DNA of 10,298 nt from Burkholderiales bacterium (GTDB lineage: Bacteria > Pseudomonadota > Gammaproteobacteria > Burkholderiales > Burkholderiaceae_C), in the NCBI GenBank assembly GCA_947450745.1, contig CANFYD010000091.1:1-10298 (forward strand). Reading direction: 5' to 3'. The notes under the pieces were generated by a model. That model was given only the letters and a program-made list of their open reading frames with translations. It ran no database searches and had not been told where the DNA came from. Shown one piece after another: positions 1 to 6,991 of the stretch (positions are counted from its first letter, which is position 1; each line of letters opens with the position of its first letter). A program made the translations under genes and the position numbers.

Positions 1-1056
<1,056 letters not shown>

Positions 1057-1068
1057 TGTGAAAGGCGC

Positions 1069-1157
1069 GCCAAGCTTGCAGAAATGCAAAGGCTTGGCTA
1101 GCGTCCCCGTCGCCGCGCCGCAGCCCCGAGGTTTCGACCTCAAAGCCGGGCGCGGCG
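1069..1157 (+). other. Structured dnaK-dnaJ intercistronic region (two hairpins)
   Basis: Two stem-loops can be drawn by eye. The first (1069-1098) pairs GCCAAGC+TTGCA with TGCAA+GCTTGGC: 12 bp, a 2-nt AG bulge on the 3' side, and a GAAA loop of the GNRA type. In the second, an outer 9-bp stem (CGCCGCGCC at 1111-1119 with GGCGCGGCG at 1149-1157) encloses a 5-bp stem with a TTCG loop (1128-1141). Neither is followed by a T-run, so neither looks like an intrinsic terminator. They sit in the RNA between the dnaK stop and the dnaJ start. A role in mRNA processing, stability or tuning the DnaK:DnaJ ratio is inference only. Confidence 0.5.
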
Positions 1158-1187
1158 CTGTTGTTTGAAATGCACGGATCCCAGCTC

Positions 1188-2345
1188 ATGGCAAAGCGTG
1201 ACTATTACGAAGCCCTTGGTGTTGCTAAAAGCGCCACGGAGGACGAAATCAAGAAGGCCTACCGCAAATTGGCCATGAAGTTCCACCCCGACCGCAATCA
1301 GGGCGAGGGCGCAAAGAAGGCCGAAGAGCAATTCAAGGAAGGCAAAGAAGCCTACGAGATGCTGTCCGACGGGAAAAAACGCTCGGCGTACGACCAATAC
1401 GGTCATGCCGGTGTTGACCCGAACATGGGCGGCCGTCCGGGTGGCCCCGGCGCGGAAGGTTTTGGCGGTTTCGCTGAAGCCTTTGGCGATATCTTCGGCG
1501 ACATCTTCAACGGTGGTGCAGGTGCAAATGCCGGCAGGCGAGGCGGCGGCGGCCAGCAGGTCTATCGCGGCAGCGATCTCAGCTACGCGATGGAAATCAC
1601 GCTGGAAGAGGCGGCGCGCGGCAAAGAATCGCAAATCCGTATCCCAAGCTGGGAAGGTTGCGAAACCTGCTCCGGCACGGGGGCCAAACCGGGTACCACC
1701 GCGAAGGGCTGCGGCTCCTGCAATGGCTCGGGCACGGTACATATGCGCCAGGGCTTTTTCTCGGTGCAGCAAACCTGCCCGCATTGCCAAGGCACGGGCA
1801 AGATCATTCCTGACCCCTGCACGGCCTGCAACGGCCAGGGCAAGGTGAAGAAGAGCAAGACGCTGGAAGTGAAGATTCCGGCCGGCATCAACGAAGGCAT
1901 GCGCATCCGTTCGGCTGGCAACGGCGAACCGGGCGTGAATGGCGGTCCGGCCGGCGATCTCTACATCGAGATCCGCATCAAGCCGCACGACATCTTCGAG
2001 CGTGATGGCGATGACCTGCATTGCACGATGCCGGTGGGCATGACGACGGCAGCGCTGGGCGGCAGCATCGAAGTGCCCAATCTGGGCGGCAAGGCCGAGA
2101 TTGAACTGCCGGAAGGCACGCAGCACGGCAAGACCTTCCGCCTGCGCGGCAAGGGCATCAAGGGCATTCGCTCCAGCTACCCTGGCGACCTGTACTGCCA
2201 CATCAGCATTGAAACGCCGGTCAAGCTGACCGAGCATCAGCGCAAGCTGCTGAAGGAGCTGGACAAGTCCTTCCGCGACGGCGGCGAACGGCATTCGCCC
2301 AACGCCAAGAGCTGGACCGACCGGGTCAAAGACCTGTTCAAGTAA
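1188..2345 (+). CDS. dnaJ: Hsp40 co-chaperone DnaJ (class A J-protein)
   Basis: DnaJ delivers unfolded clients to DnaK and stimulates its ATPase; it is cytosolic. The protein is 385 residues, close to the usual 375-385. It has a J domain (about residues 1-70) with the HPD triad at 33-35, a Gly/Phe-rich linker (about 75-125), and a cysteine-rich zinc domain with four CxxCxGxG repeats (first cysteines at 158, 175, 197 and 211). Beta-sandwich client-binding domains then lead to the C-terminus, which ends DRVKDLFK. The start is placed at the ATG giving MAKRDYYE, the standard DnaJ N-terminus. An upstream in-frame TTG at 1161 would add nine residues not typical of the family. Only a weak ribosome site (GGAT, 8 nt upstream) is seen. 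The gene follows dnaK and ends just before a strong terminator, which closes the operon. Confidence 0.98.
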   Translation: MAKRDYYEALGVAKSATEDEIKKAYRKLAMKFHPDRNQGEGAKKAEEQFKEGKEAYEMLSDGKKRSAYDQYGHAGVDPNMGGRPGGPGAEGFGGFAEAFGDIFGDIFNGGAGANAGRRGGGGQQVYRGSDLSYAMEITLEEAARGKESQIRIPSWEGCETCSGTGAKPGTTAKGCGSCNGSGTVHMRQGFFSVQQTCPHCQGTGKIIPDPCTACNGQGKVKKSKTLEVKIPAGINEGMRIRSAGNGEPGVNGGPAGDLYIEIRIKPHDIFERDGDDLHCTMPVGMTTAALGGSIEVPNLGGKAEIELPEGTQHGKTFRLRGKGIKGIRSSYPGDLYCHISIETPVKLTEHQRKLLKELDKSFRDGGERHSPNAKSWTDRVKDLFK

Positions 2346-2369
2346 AGCTTCACGCCGTTAAACGGGCAA

Positions 2370-2404
2370 AGCGCCCTCACTCAGCCGAGTGAGGGCGCTT
2401 TTTT
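2370..2404 (+). terminator. Intrinsic terminator of dnaKJ
   Basis: A perfect 13-bp stem (AGCGCCCTCACTC at 2370-2382 with GAGTGAGGGCGCT at 2387-2399) has a 4-nt AGCC loop and runs directly into six T residues (2399-2404). It begins 24 nt after the dnaJ stop. It is a textbook rho-independent terminator and separates dnaKJ from the downstream SOS-box gene. Confidence 0.95.
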
Positions 2405-2466
2405 ACGTTGGAGTCATTGATGGCTTGAAACTACGACTGGCACGGGACGCATCAATCTTTTCAGAC

Positions 2467-2486
2467 TACTGTATAAAAATACAGTA
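2467..2486 (+). promoter_or_regulatory. LexA-binding site (SOS box)
   Basis: The 20-mer TACTGTATAAAAATACAGTA has the CTG-N10-CAG core and the TACTGT...ACAGTA flanks. It differs from the gammaproteobacterial LexA consensus TACTGTATATAAAAACAGTA only in the central A/T tract. Betaproteobacterial LexA is known to recognise this CTGT-N8-ACAG type. A TATAAA (2472-2477) inside the operator could be the -10 element, so LexA binding would block RNA polymerase directly; I see no convincing -35 partner. The site lies 63 nt after the dnaKJ terminator hairpin. The next gene on the plus strand is the 68-residue membrane protein at 2643, so that is the likely target. Function is inferred from motif quality and position. 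Confidence 0.85.
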
Positions 2487-2642
2487 CAGTCGAGCCCGAG
2501 TCCTCGCAGAGCCCTCCTAACGCCAGCCCGCATAGCAACAATCAAGCGGGCCGCCGCAGTTTAACGGCGCTGCACACCGACTCGTTCGATGGGTTCTTTT
2601 CATTCTGGAAAGCACTCTGTTCCATTGATGCCTGGAGAGATC
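2487..2642 (+). other. Leader of the SOS-box gene, with two possible hairpins
   Basis: About 156 bp separate the LexA site from the start codon, long for a simple leader. Two adjacent stems can form: GCCCGC (2526-2531) with GCGGGC (2546-2551) around a 14-nt loop, and CGCCG (2552-2556) with CGGCG (2565-2569) around an 8-nt loop. No other convincing coding region, tRNA or riboswitch was seen here. Together with 2346-2466, this is a gap of nearly 300 bp that holds the dnaKJ terminator, the LexA box and this leader. A regulatory role of the structure is inference. Confidence 0.4.
2634..2639 (+). promoter_or_regulatory. Ribosome binding site deciding the start of the small membrane protein
   Basis: GGAGAG, with its GGAG core 5 nt before the ATG at 2643. 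The in-frame upstream ATGs at 2589 and 2628 have no Shine-Dalgarno sequence, so 2643 is the preferred start. Confidence 0.7.
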
Positions 2643-2849
2643 ATGTTGGCTACACAGAAACTGGCGACTTGGGTGAAGGATCCGCAAATGTGGATTGCTT
2701 GTATCGCTGTAGTGACCTTGCTCGGATTTTGCATCGGTGCCTTTGAGCCGGTTGAAAGCGCGCACAACAGCCCGCAGTCTGTGCATTGGGTCAAGGCTGC
2801 ACCCAGCGATGAGTTGGCGACTGCCGATCTCGAGCCCCAGAATCAGTGA
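2643..2849 (+). CDS. Unrecognised small single-pass membrane protein, probably SOS-inducible
   Basis: I do not recognise this 68-residue protein. It has a short N-terminal stretch with lysines at 6 and 12, one hydrophobic segment at about residues 17-34 (MWIACIAVVTLLGFCIGA), then about 34 polar residues (HNSPQSVHWVKAAPSDELA...) to the end. By the positive-inside rule the N-terminus should be cytoplasmic and the tail periplasmic. The hydrophobic segment lacks a clear signal-peptidase site, so it looks like an anchor. The start rests on the GGAG motif 5 nt upstream. The LexA box at 2467-2486 is the only obvious regulatory site, and an upstream terminator makes the gene a separate transcription unit. 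SOS-induced one-pass membrane proteins known elsewhere include the division inhibitor SidA of Caulobacter and the TisB toxin of E. coli. A role in division arrest or membrane toxicity is analogy only, as no sequence similarity was established. Confidence 0.72.
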   Translation: MLATQKLATWVKDPQMWIACIAVVTLLGFCIGAFEPVESAHNSPQSVHWVKAAPSDELATADLEPQNQ

Positions 2850-2878
2850 GTCTGCAGTTGCTCTCAGCCGCAGCCGGC

Positions 2879-2890
2879 ATGCCCGGGCAT
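2879..2890. repeat. 12-bp perfect palindrome inside a larger inverted repeat
   Basis: ATGCCCGGGCAT is its own reverse complement. It is flanked by TGCTCTC (2859-2865) and GAGAGCA (2897-2903), which can pair around it. It lies just after the small membrane protein stop. There is no T-run after it, so it is not a clear intrinsic terminator; it could act as a 3'-end RNA hairpin or an operator. Confidence 0.35.
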
Positions 2891-3037
2891 AGGGCAGAGA
2901 GCAGAGTCCGCGCGGTCATGTCACACCGACAGATCCTCACTCAGCTCATGTATTGATCCCCATCAAGCCTGACTTGACAGGGCGCTGGCAGGATGCTTTC
3001 AGAACGCGCAGTTTTGCGCAACCTGAGAGCCGACCCC

Positions 3038-4033
3038 ATGGAGTTCAAGGATTACTACAAGGTGTTGGGCGTCGAACGCGGCACCTCGGAGGCGGATATC
3101 AAAAAGGCGTTTCGGCGCTTGGCCCGCAAGCATCATCCGGACGTGAGCAAAGCGCCTGAAGCGCAGGCGCGCATGCAAGAGCTGAACGAGGCCTACGAGG
3201 TCTTGCGTGATGCAGAGAAACGGGCCGCCTACGATCAAGTCGGCCAAGGGGCTCAGCCGGGGCAGGACTTCCGACCACCGCCGGGCTGGAACAGCGGCTT
3301 CGAATTCAACGGCCCGCCAGGAGAGTTCGGAGATTTTGCCGCTGGTGGCGCTGGTGGCGACCACAGCGCCTTCTTCGAAGCCTTGTTTGGTGCGGCCGGC
3401 CGCCAAGCAGGCGCAAGCCGCCACGCAAGGCCTGGTCAGCAGTCACCGATGCGGGGGCAAGATCATCACGCCAAGATTGTCGTGCCGCTGGAGGATGCCT
3501 TTCACGGTGCCGTGCGTGAATTGGCGCTGCGCAGCCCCGAGGTCGATGCCACCGGGCACGTGGCCCTGCACGAGCGCAAATTGCAGGTCAGCATTCCCAA
3601 AGGCATTCGAGCCGGCCAGCAAATTCGCTTGACCGGTCAGGGCTCGGCAGGCTTCAGCGGCGGCCCACAGGGCGATTTATTCCTCGAAATCGAGTTCGCA
3701 GCGCATCCGCGCTGGCGTGTCGATGGTCGCGATCTGTACTTGACGTTGCCGGTCAGTCCCTGGGAGGCAGCACTCGGCGCGGCAGTGCCCGTCAGTACCC
3801 CCGACGGCACGGTAGAAATGAGCATTCCTGCGGGCTCGCAGACCGGCCGCAAGCTGCGGCTGCGCGGTCGCGGCATTCCGGCCAGCAGCGCGGCCGCCGC
3901 GGCGGGCGATTTTTACGTGGTGCTGGAACTGGTGCTGCCGCCGGCCGACAACGACAAGGCACGCGCCCTTTATCGTCAAATGGCGCAGGAGTTGGCCTTC
4001 AACCCTCGTGCGCAGTTCGGAGCTGAGCAATGA
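3038..4033 (+). CDS. cbpA: CbpA-type DnaJ-like co-chaperone (class B J-protein)
   Basis: CbpA is a J-domain co-chaperone of DnaK that also binds curved DNA and associates with the nucleoid in E. coli. This 331-residue protein (E. coli CbpA is about 306) starts MEFKDYYKVLGVERG and has the J domain at about 1-70 with HPD at 33-35. A Gly/Phe/Pro-rich linker follows (about 75-130). Two C-terminal beta domains carry recognisable family motifs (VSIPKGIRAGQQIRLTGQG, GDLFLEIEFAAHPRW, LRLRGRGIP, GDFYVVLELVLP). It has no CxxCxGxG zinc domain, which separates it from DnaJ. The ATG at 3038 was chosen over the in-frame ATG at 2993 because it gives the family N-terminus, with GAGAG 8 nt upstream. Its TGA overlaps the cbpM start (ATGA), so the two are translationally coupled. 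A TTGACA at 2974-2979 could be a -35, but no good -10 follows. Confidence 0.93.
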   Translation: MEFKDYYKVLGVERGTSEADIKKAFRRLARKHHPDVSKAPEAQARMQELNEAYEVLRDAEKRAAYDQVGQGAQPGQDFRPPPGWNSGFEFNGPPGEFGDFAAGGAGGDHSAFFEALFGAAGRQAGASRHARPGQQSPMRGQDHHAKIVVPLEDAFHGAVRELALRSPEVDATGHVALHERKLQVSIPKGIRAGQQIRLTGQGSAGFSGGPQGDLFLEIEFAAHPRWRVDGRDLYLTLPVSPWEAALGAAVPVSTPDGTVEMSIPAGSQTGRKLRLRGRGIPASSAAAAAGDFYVVLELVLPPADNDKARALYRQMAQELAFNPRAQFGAEQ

Positions 4034-4350
4034 ACCCTACTGCTTCCACTGTCGCTACCGTCATCGGCGTCTGCCTTGTGGATACCGCAGGGCTTGAGCT
4101 CGAACCTTTTGCCCTGGCCTGCGGCACCGAACCGGACTTCATCCGGCAATTGGTGGACGAAGGGCTGCTGCAACCCGCTCTGGAGCAGCCGGCTTGGCGT
4201 TTTGGCGGCGAAGAGTTGGCACGGGTGCGCCGCATCTGCCGCCTGCAGCGCGACTTCGAAGCCAATCTGCAAAGCGTGGCCGTCATGCTCGACCTGATGG
4301 AGGAAATCGAGCGCCTTCGCGCGCAATTGCTACGCGCAGGAATACGCTGA
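4030..4350 (+). CDS. cbpM: Chaperone modulator CbpM (MerR-like)
   Basis: CbpM binds the J domain of CbpA and inhibits both its co-chaperone and DNA-binding activities. The 106-residue product matches the family in size (E. coli about 101). Its central part resembles a MerR-type winged-helix fold: residues about 30-70 read EPDFIRQLVDEGLLQP...RFGGEELARVRRICRLQRDF. A C-terminal helix follows (NLQSVAVMLDLMEEIERLRAQLL), predicted to form a coiled coil. The start ATG overlaps the cbpA stop in ATGA, the usual arrangement of this pair, which supports the assignment of both genes. Sequence similarity in the N-terminal 20 residues is less obvious. Confidence 0.88.
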   Translation: MNPTASTVATVIGVCLVDTAGLELEPFALACGTEPDFIRQLVDEGLLQPALEQPAWRFGGEELARVRRICRLQRDFEANLQSVAVMLDLMEEIERLRAQLLRAGIR

Positions 4351-4446
4351 ATTCACTCCGACATCACTGGGCTGAAATCGCTGTGTTATTGATTGAACGC
4401 AGGGCAGCGTAGGGAGTGAGGGCCGCACCATCGGCTTTTGCTTCAT

Positions 4447-4451
4447 GGAGG
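4447..4451 (+). promoter_or_regulatory. Strong ribosome binding site of the MEMO/AMMECR1 gene
   Basis: GGAGG lies 6 nt before the ATG at 4458. This decides that start over the in-frame GTG at 4416. The 107-bp gap after cbpM shows no clear terminator, so a promoter in the gap or read-through from cbpAM are both possible. Confidence 0.8.
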
Positions 4452-4457
4452 AAAATC

Positions 4458-5873
4458 ATGAGCCAGACTCGCCCAGCCGCTGTGGCTGGCAGCTTCTACC
4501 CGGACAACGCCGCCGCTTTGCGCCAGGTGGTGGATGGACATTTATCGGCAGCTCACAAGTCATTGGCTGCAGCCGTGGCGGTATGCCCAAAGATGCTGAT
4601 CGTGCCGCACGCCGGCTATGTTTACTCGGGCGGCGTCGCCGCTCTGGCTTTTGCAGCCTTGGAGCCCTGGCATGAACGCATCAAGCGCGTCGTCTTGCTC
4701 GGCCCGGTGCACCGGGTGGCCGTACTTGGGCTGGCCGCGCCCACTGTCGATGCTTTTGAAACACCGCTCGGCCGCATACCACTGGATAAAGCCGCTCTGG
4801 CCCAGCTGGGCAACTTGCCGCAGGTGGTCTGGTCCGACAGGCCGCACGCACAAGAGCATTCGCTGGAAGTGCAGCTGCCGATGCTGCAAAGCGTGCTCGA
4901 CAACGGCTTCGCCCTGGTGCCGCTGGCCGTGGGGCAAGCCAGCCCCACAGAGGTGGCCGAGGTACTGGAGCGGCTCTGGGGTGGCGATGAAACCTTGATC
5001 GTCATCAGCTCTGATTTGTCCCATTTCCTGCCCTACGCCCAGGCGCGGGTGAAGGACAGCGCCACTGTGCAGCGCATTCTTGATTTCGCCCCCGCTCTGA
5101 ACGGCGAGGAAGCCTGCGGCGCAGCGCCATTGAACGGAGCGTTGCTGGCGGCGCGCCACCATGGTTTGCGGTCGCGTTTGCTTGACCTGCGAAATTCCGG
5201 CGACAGCAACTTCGGGGACAAAGACAGGGTGGTGGGCTATGCCGCAGTCGCCTTCGACCCGCCACCGCCGGCAGACGCCTCCAGCGAAGAGGCCGTTCTG
5301 GGAGCGGCGCTGTTGGCTGCAGCGCGTCAACAGATTGCCGCCCATCTGGGGCTGACGGTAGGCAAAAGTCCACTCGCCGCCCCTACAGCGCTGCATCAAC
5401 CAGGCGCCACCTTCGTCACCCTGCATGACGAACAGGGGCAACTGCGCGGCTGCGTCGGCAGACTCGAAGCCAGCCGCAGCTTGATTGACGACGTCAGGTC
5501 CAACGCCGTTGCAGCAGCTTTTCATGACAGCCGCTTCATGCCTTTAGTTGCGGAGGAATGGCCGGGGCTACAGATTGAAGTGTCGGTACTCACACCCGCA
5601 CAGCCACTGCCGGCACGCGATGAATCCGACGCGCTGGCTGCGTTGCGTCCCGGCGTCGACGGCGTGACGCTGGAGTGGCACGGGCGTCACGCCACGCTGC
5701 TGCCGCAGGTCTGGGCCCAATGCCCGCAACCGACTCAGTTCATGGCGGCACTCAAACACAAGGCTGGGCTGGCTGCCGACTTCTGGGCGCCCGACCTGCA
5801 ACTCTCGCGCTATCAGGTGAGGAGTTTCAGTGAACCGATGCCGCTGGGTGATGAAAAGGAGACGCCGCCATGA
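4458..5873 (+). CDS. MEMO-AMMECR1 fusion protein (AmmeMemoRadiSam system proteins B and A in one chain)
   Basis: This 471-residue protein joins two domains usually made as separate proteins. Residues about 3-267 are MEMO-like (extradiol-dioxygenase-type fold): RPAAVAGSFYP at the start, PHAGYVYSGG (His51), LLGPVHR (His85), EHSLEVQLP (133-141), SSDLSHF (Asp186, His189) and Cys220. The equivalents of some of these bind metal in human MEMO1. After a Pro/Ala linker (268-278), residues about 280-465 are an AMMECR1 domain with its hallmark LRGCVGRLE (329-337) and FHDSRFMP. The start is set by a strong GGAGG site. The TGA overlaps the ATG of the radical SAM gene (ATGA), giving the complete AmmeMemoRadiSam set. 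The molecular function is not established; MEMO and AMMECR1 are conserved across all domains of life, and the constant link to a radical SAM enzyme suggests a modification pathway. Confidence 0.92.
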   Translation: MSQTRPAAVAGSFYPDNAAALRQVVDGHLSAAHKSLAAAVAVCPKMLIVPHAGYVYSGGVAALAFAALEPWHERIKRVVLLGPVHRVAVLGLAAPTVDAFETPLGRIPLDKAALAQLGNLPQVVWSDRPHAQEHSLEVQLPMLQSVLDNGFALVPLAVGQASPTEVAEVLERLWGGDETLIVISSDLSHFLPYAQARVKDSATVQRILDFAPALNGEEACGAAPLNGALLAARHHGLRSRLLDLRNSGDSNFGDKDRVVGYAAVAFDPPPPADASSEEAVLGAALLAAARQQIAAHLGLTVGKSPLAAPTALHQPGATFVTLHDEQGQLRGCVGRLEASRSLIDDVRSNAVAAAFHDSRFMPLVAEEWPGLQIEVSVLTPAQPLPARDESDALAALRPGVDGVTLEWHGRHATLLPQVWAQCPQPTQFMAALKHKAGLAADFWAPDLQLSRYQVRSFSEPMPLGDEKETPP

Positions 5874-6991
5874 ACGAGTTCAAAAACTGCGCCCCGGTGG
5901 CTGGCTCGGCAAATACCGCGCGCTGGTGGCATTCGCTGCCTGATGGCCGCATCCAATGTGACCTCTGCCCCCGCGACTGCAAGCTGCATGAGGGGCAACG
6001 CGGGCTTTGCTTTGTCCGCCAGCGCAGCAGCGACCAAATGGTGCTGACCACCTACGGCCGCAGCTCAGGTTTTTGCATCGATCCGATCGAAAAGAAGCCG
6101 CTGTTCCACTTTTTGCCCGGTTCCAGCGTGTTCTCGTTCGGCACGGCTGGCTGCAACTTGGCGTGCAAGTTCTGCCAGAACTGGGATATTTCCAAAAGCC
6201 GTGAAATGGACAGCTTGATGGACGAGGCATCGCCCGAGCGGATTGCCGAGGTGGCGCTGGCCAAGGGCGCGGCCAGCGTGGCGTTCACCTACAACGACCC
6301 GGTCATCTTTGCCGAATATGCGATGGACACCGCCGACGCCTGCCATGCACGGGGCCTGAAGACGGTGGCGGTGACGGCCGGCTATATCCACGCCGAACCG
6401 CGCCGAGCTTTCTTCGACAAAATCGACGCGGCCAACGTCGACCTGAAGGCCTTTACCGACGAGTTCTACCAGCAGCAGACCGGCTCGCATCTGGCCCCGG
6501 TGCTCGATACCTTGCTGCACATCCACCACCAAACCACGTGCTGGCTGGAAATCACCACGCTGCTGATACCCGGGTTGAACGACAGCACGCCCGAGTTGGA
6601 GGCGATGACGCGTTGGATTGCAGAACACCTCGGGTCGGATGTGCCGCTGCACTTCAGCGCCTTTCATCCCGACTACAAGATGGTCGATGTGCCACCCACA
6701 CCGATGGCGACCTTGACACGCGCACGCCAAATCGCTTTGGCCAACGGACTGCACCATGTGTACACCGGCAATGTGCATGACATCGACGGTGGCAGCACCT
6801 ATTGCCCGAGCTGCCAGAAAAAGCTGATTGAACGCGATTGGTATGCCGTACTCGACTATGAATTGACGGCGCAAGCCAACTGCCCGCAATGCGGAACCCA
6901 TATCGCTGGCTGTTTCGGCGCAGAGCTGGGACACCCCTTTGGCCGCAGACGCATTCCGGTACGTGTGACTTCGATGGCAAGGCAATTTTGA
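5870..6991 (+). CDS. AmmeMemoRadiSam system radical SAM enzyme
   Basis: The 373-residue protein belongs to the pyruvate-formate-lyase-activase-like radical SAM group (COG1180 type). The CX3CX2C motif that holds the 4Fe-4S cluster and S-adenosylmethionine is at Cys95, Cys99 and Cys102 (GCNLACKFCQNWDIS). An N-terminal cysteine set (Cys30, 33, 37, 47; CDLCPRDC...GLC) and two C-terminal CxxC pairs (312/315 and 338/341) could hold another iron-sulfur cluster or zinc. The barrel shows FTYNDPVIFAEY, DLKAF and LIPGLNDS, typical of this group. The substrate is unknown. The start ATG overlaps the stop of the MEMO-AMMECR1 fusion, and the stop TGA overlaps the probable TTG start of the next gene, so translation is likely coupled throughout. 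No PFL-type glycyl radical enzyme is nearby, which argues against an activase role. Confidence 0.92.
   Translation: MNEFKNCAPVAGSANTARWWHSLPDGRIQCDLCPRDCKLHEGQRGLCFVRQRSSDQMVLTTYGRSSGFCIDPIEKKPLFHFLPGSSVFSFGTAGCNLACKFCQNWDISKSREMDSLMDEASPERIAEVALAKGAASVAFTYNDPVIFAEYAMDTADACHARGLKTVAVTAGYIHAEPRRAFFDKIDAANVDLKAFTDEFYQQQTGSHLAPVLDTLLHIHHQTTCWLEITTLLIPGLNDSTPELEAMTRWIAEHLGSDVPLHFSAFHPDYKMVDVPPTPMATLTRARQIALANGLHHVYTGNVHDIDGGSTYCPSCQKKLIERDWYAVLDYELTAQANCPQCGTHIAGCFGAELGHPFGRRRIPVRVTSMARQF
6979..6982 (+). promoter_or_regulatory. Probable ribosome binding site for the TTG start of the DUF4015 protein
   Basis: AAGG lies 5 nt before the TTG at 6988 and inside the end of the radical SAM gene. The competing ATG at 7051 has no purine-rich site before it (CTTTGCTGCGCTGG). 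Confidence 0.45.

Noticed and set aside
1140..2294. Long minus-strand open frame opposite dnaJ (384 codons)
   Set aside because: It is an antisense shadow of the secure dnaJ frame in GC-rich codons, with low-complexity Ala/Arg-rich translation and no recognisable domain.
2424..2430. CTTGAAA, a perfect match to a sigma-32 -35 element, upstream of the LexA box
   Set aside because: The bases 13-17 nt downstream do not match CCCCATNT well enough to call a heat-shock promoter.
2416..2456. ATTGATG...CATCAAT 7-bp inverted repeat upstream of the LexA box
   Set aside because: The arms are 27 nt apart and A/T-rich; a chance match is likely and no known regulator is indicated.
2517..2786. Minus-strand frame of 89 codons across the SOS-gene leader and start
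   Set aside because: No ribosome site or recognisable motif was seen, and it opposes a plus-strand frame with a good ribosome site and a hydrophobic segment downstream of a LexA box.
2958..2965. CCCCATCA, resembling the -10 of a sigma-32 heat-shock promoter before cbpA
   Set aside because: No CTTGAA-like -35 lies 13-17 nt upstream, so the promoter is not supported.
4353..4418. TCACTCC...GGAGTGA inverted repeat between cbpM and the MEMO-AMMECR1 gene
   Set aside because: The arms are more than 50 nt apart, only 7 bp long, and have no T-run, so neither a terminator nor an operator is supported.
4560..5525. Minus-strand open frame of 321 codons opposite the MEMO-AMMECR1 gene
   Set aside because: The plus-strand frame carries clear MEMO and AMMECR1 motifs; the antisense translation has none.
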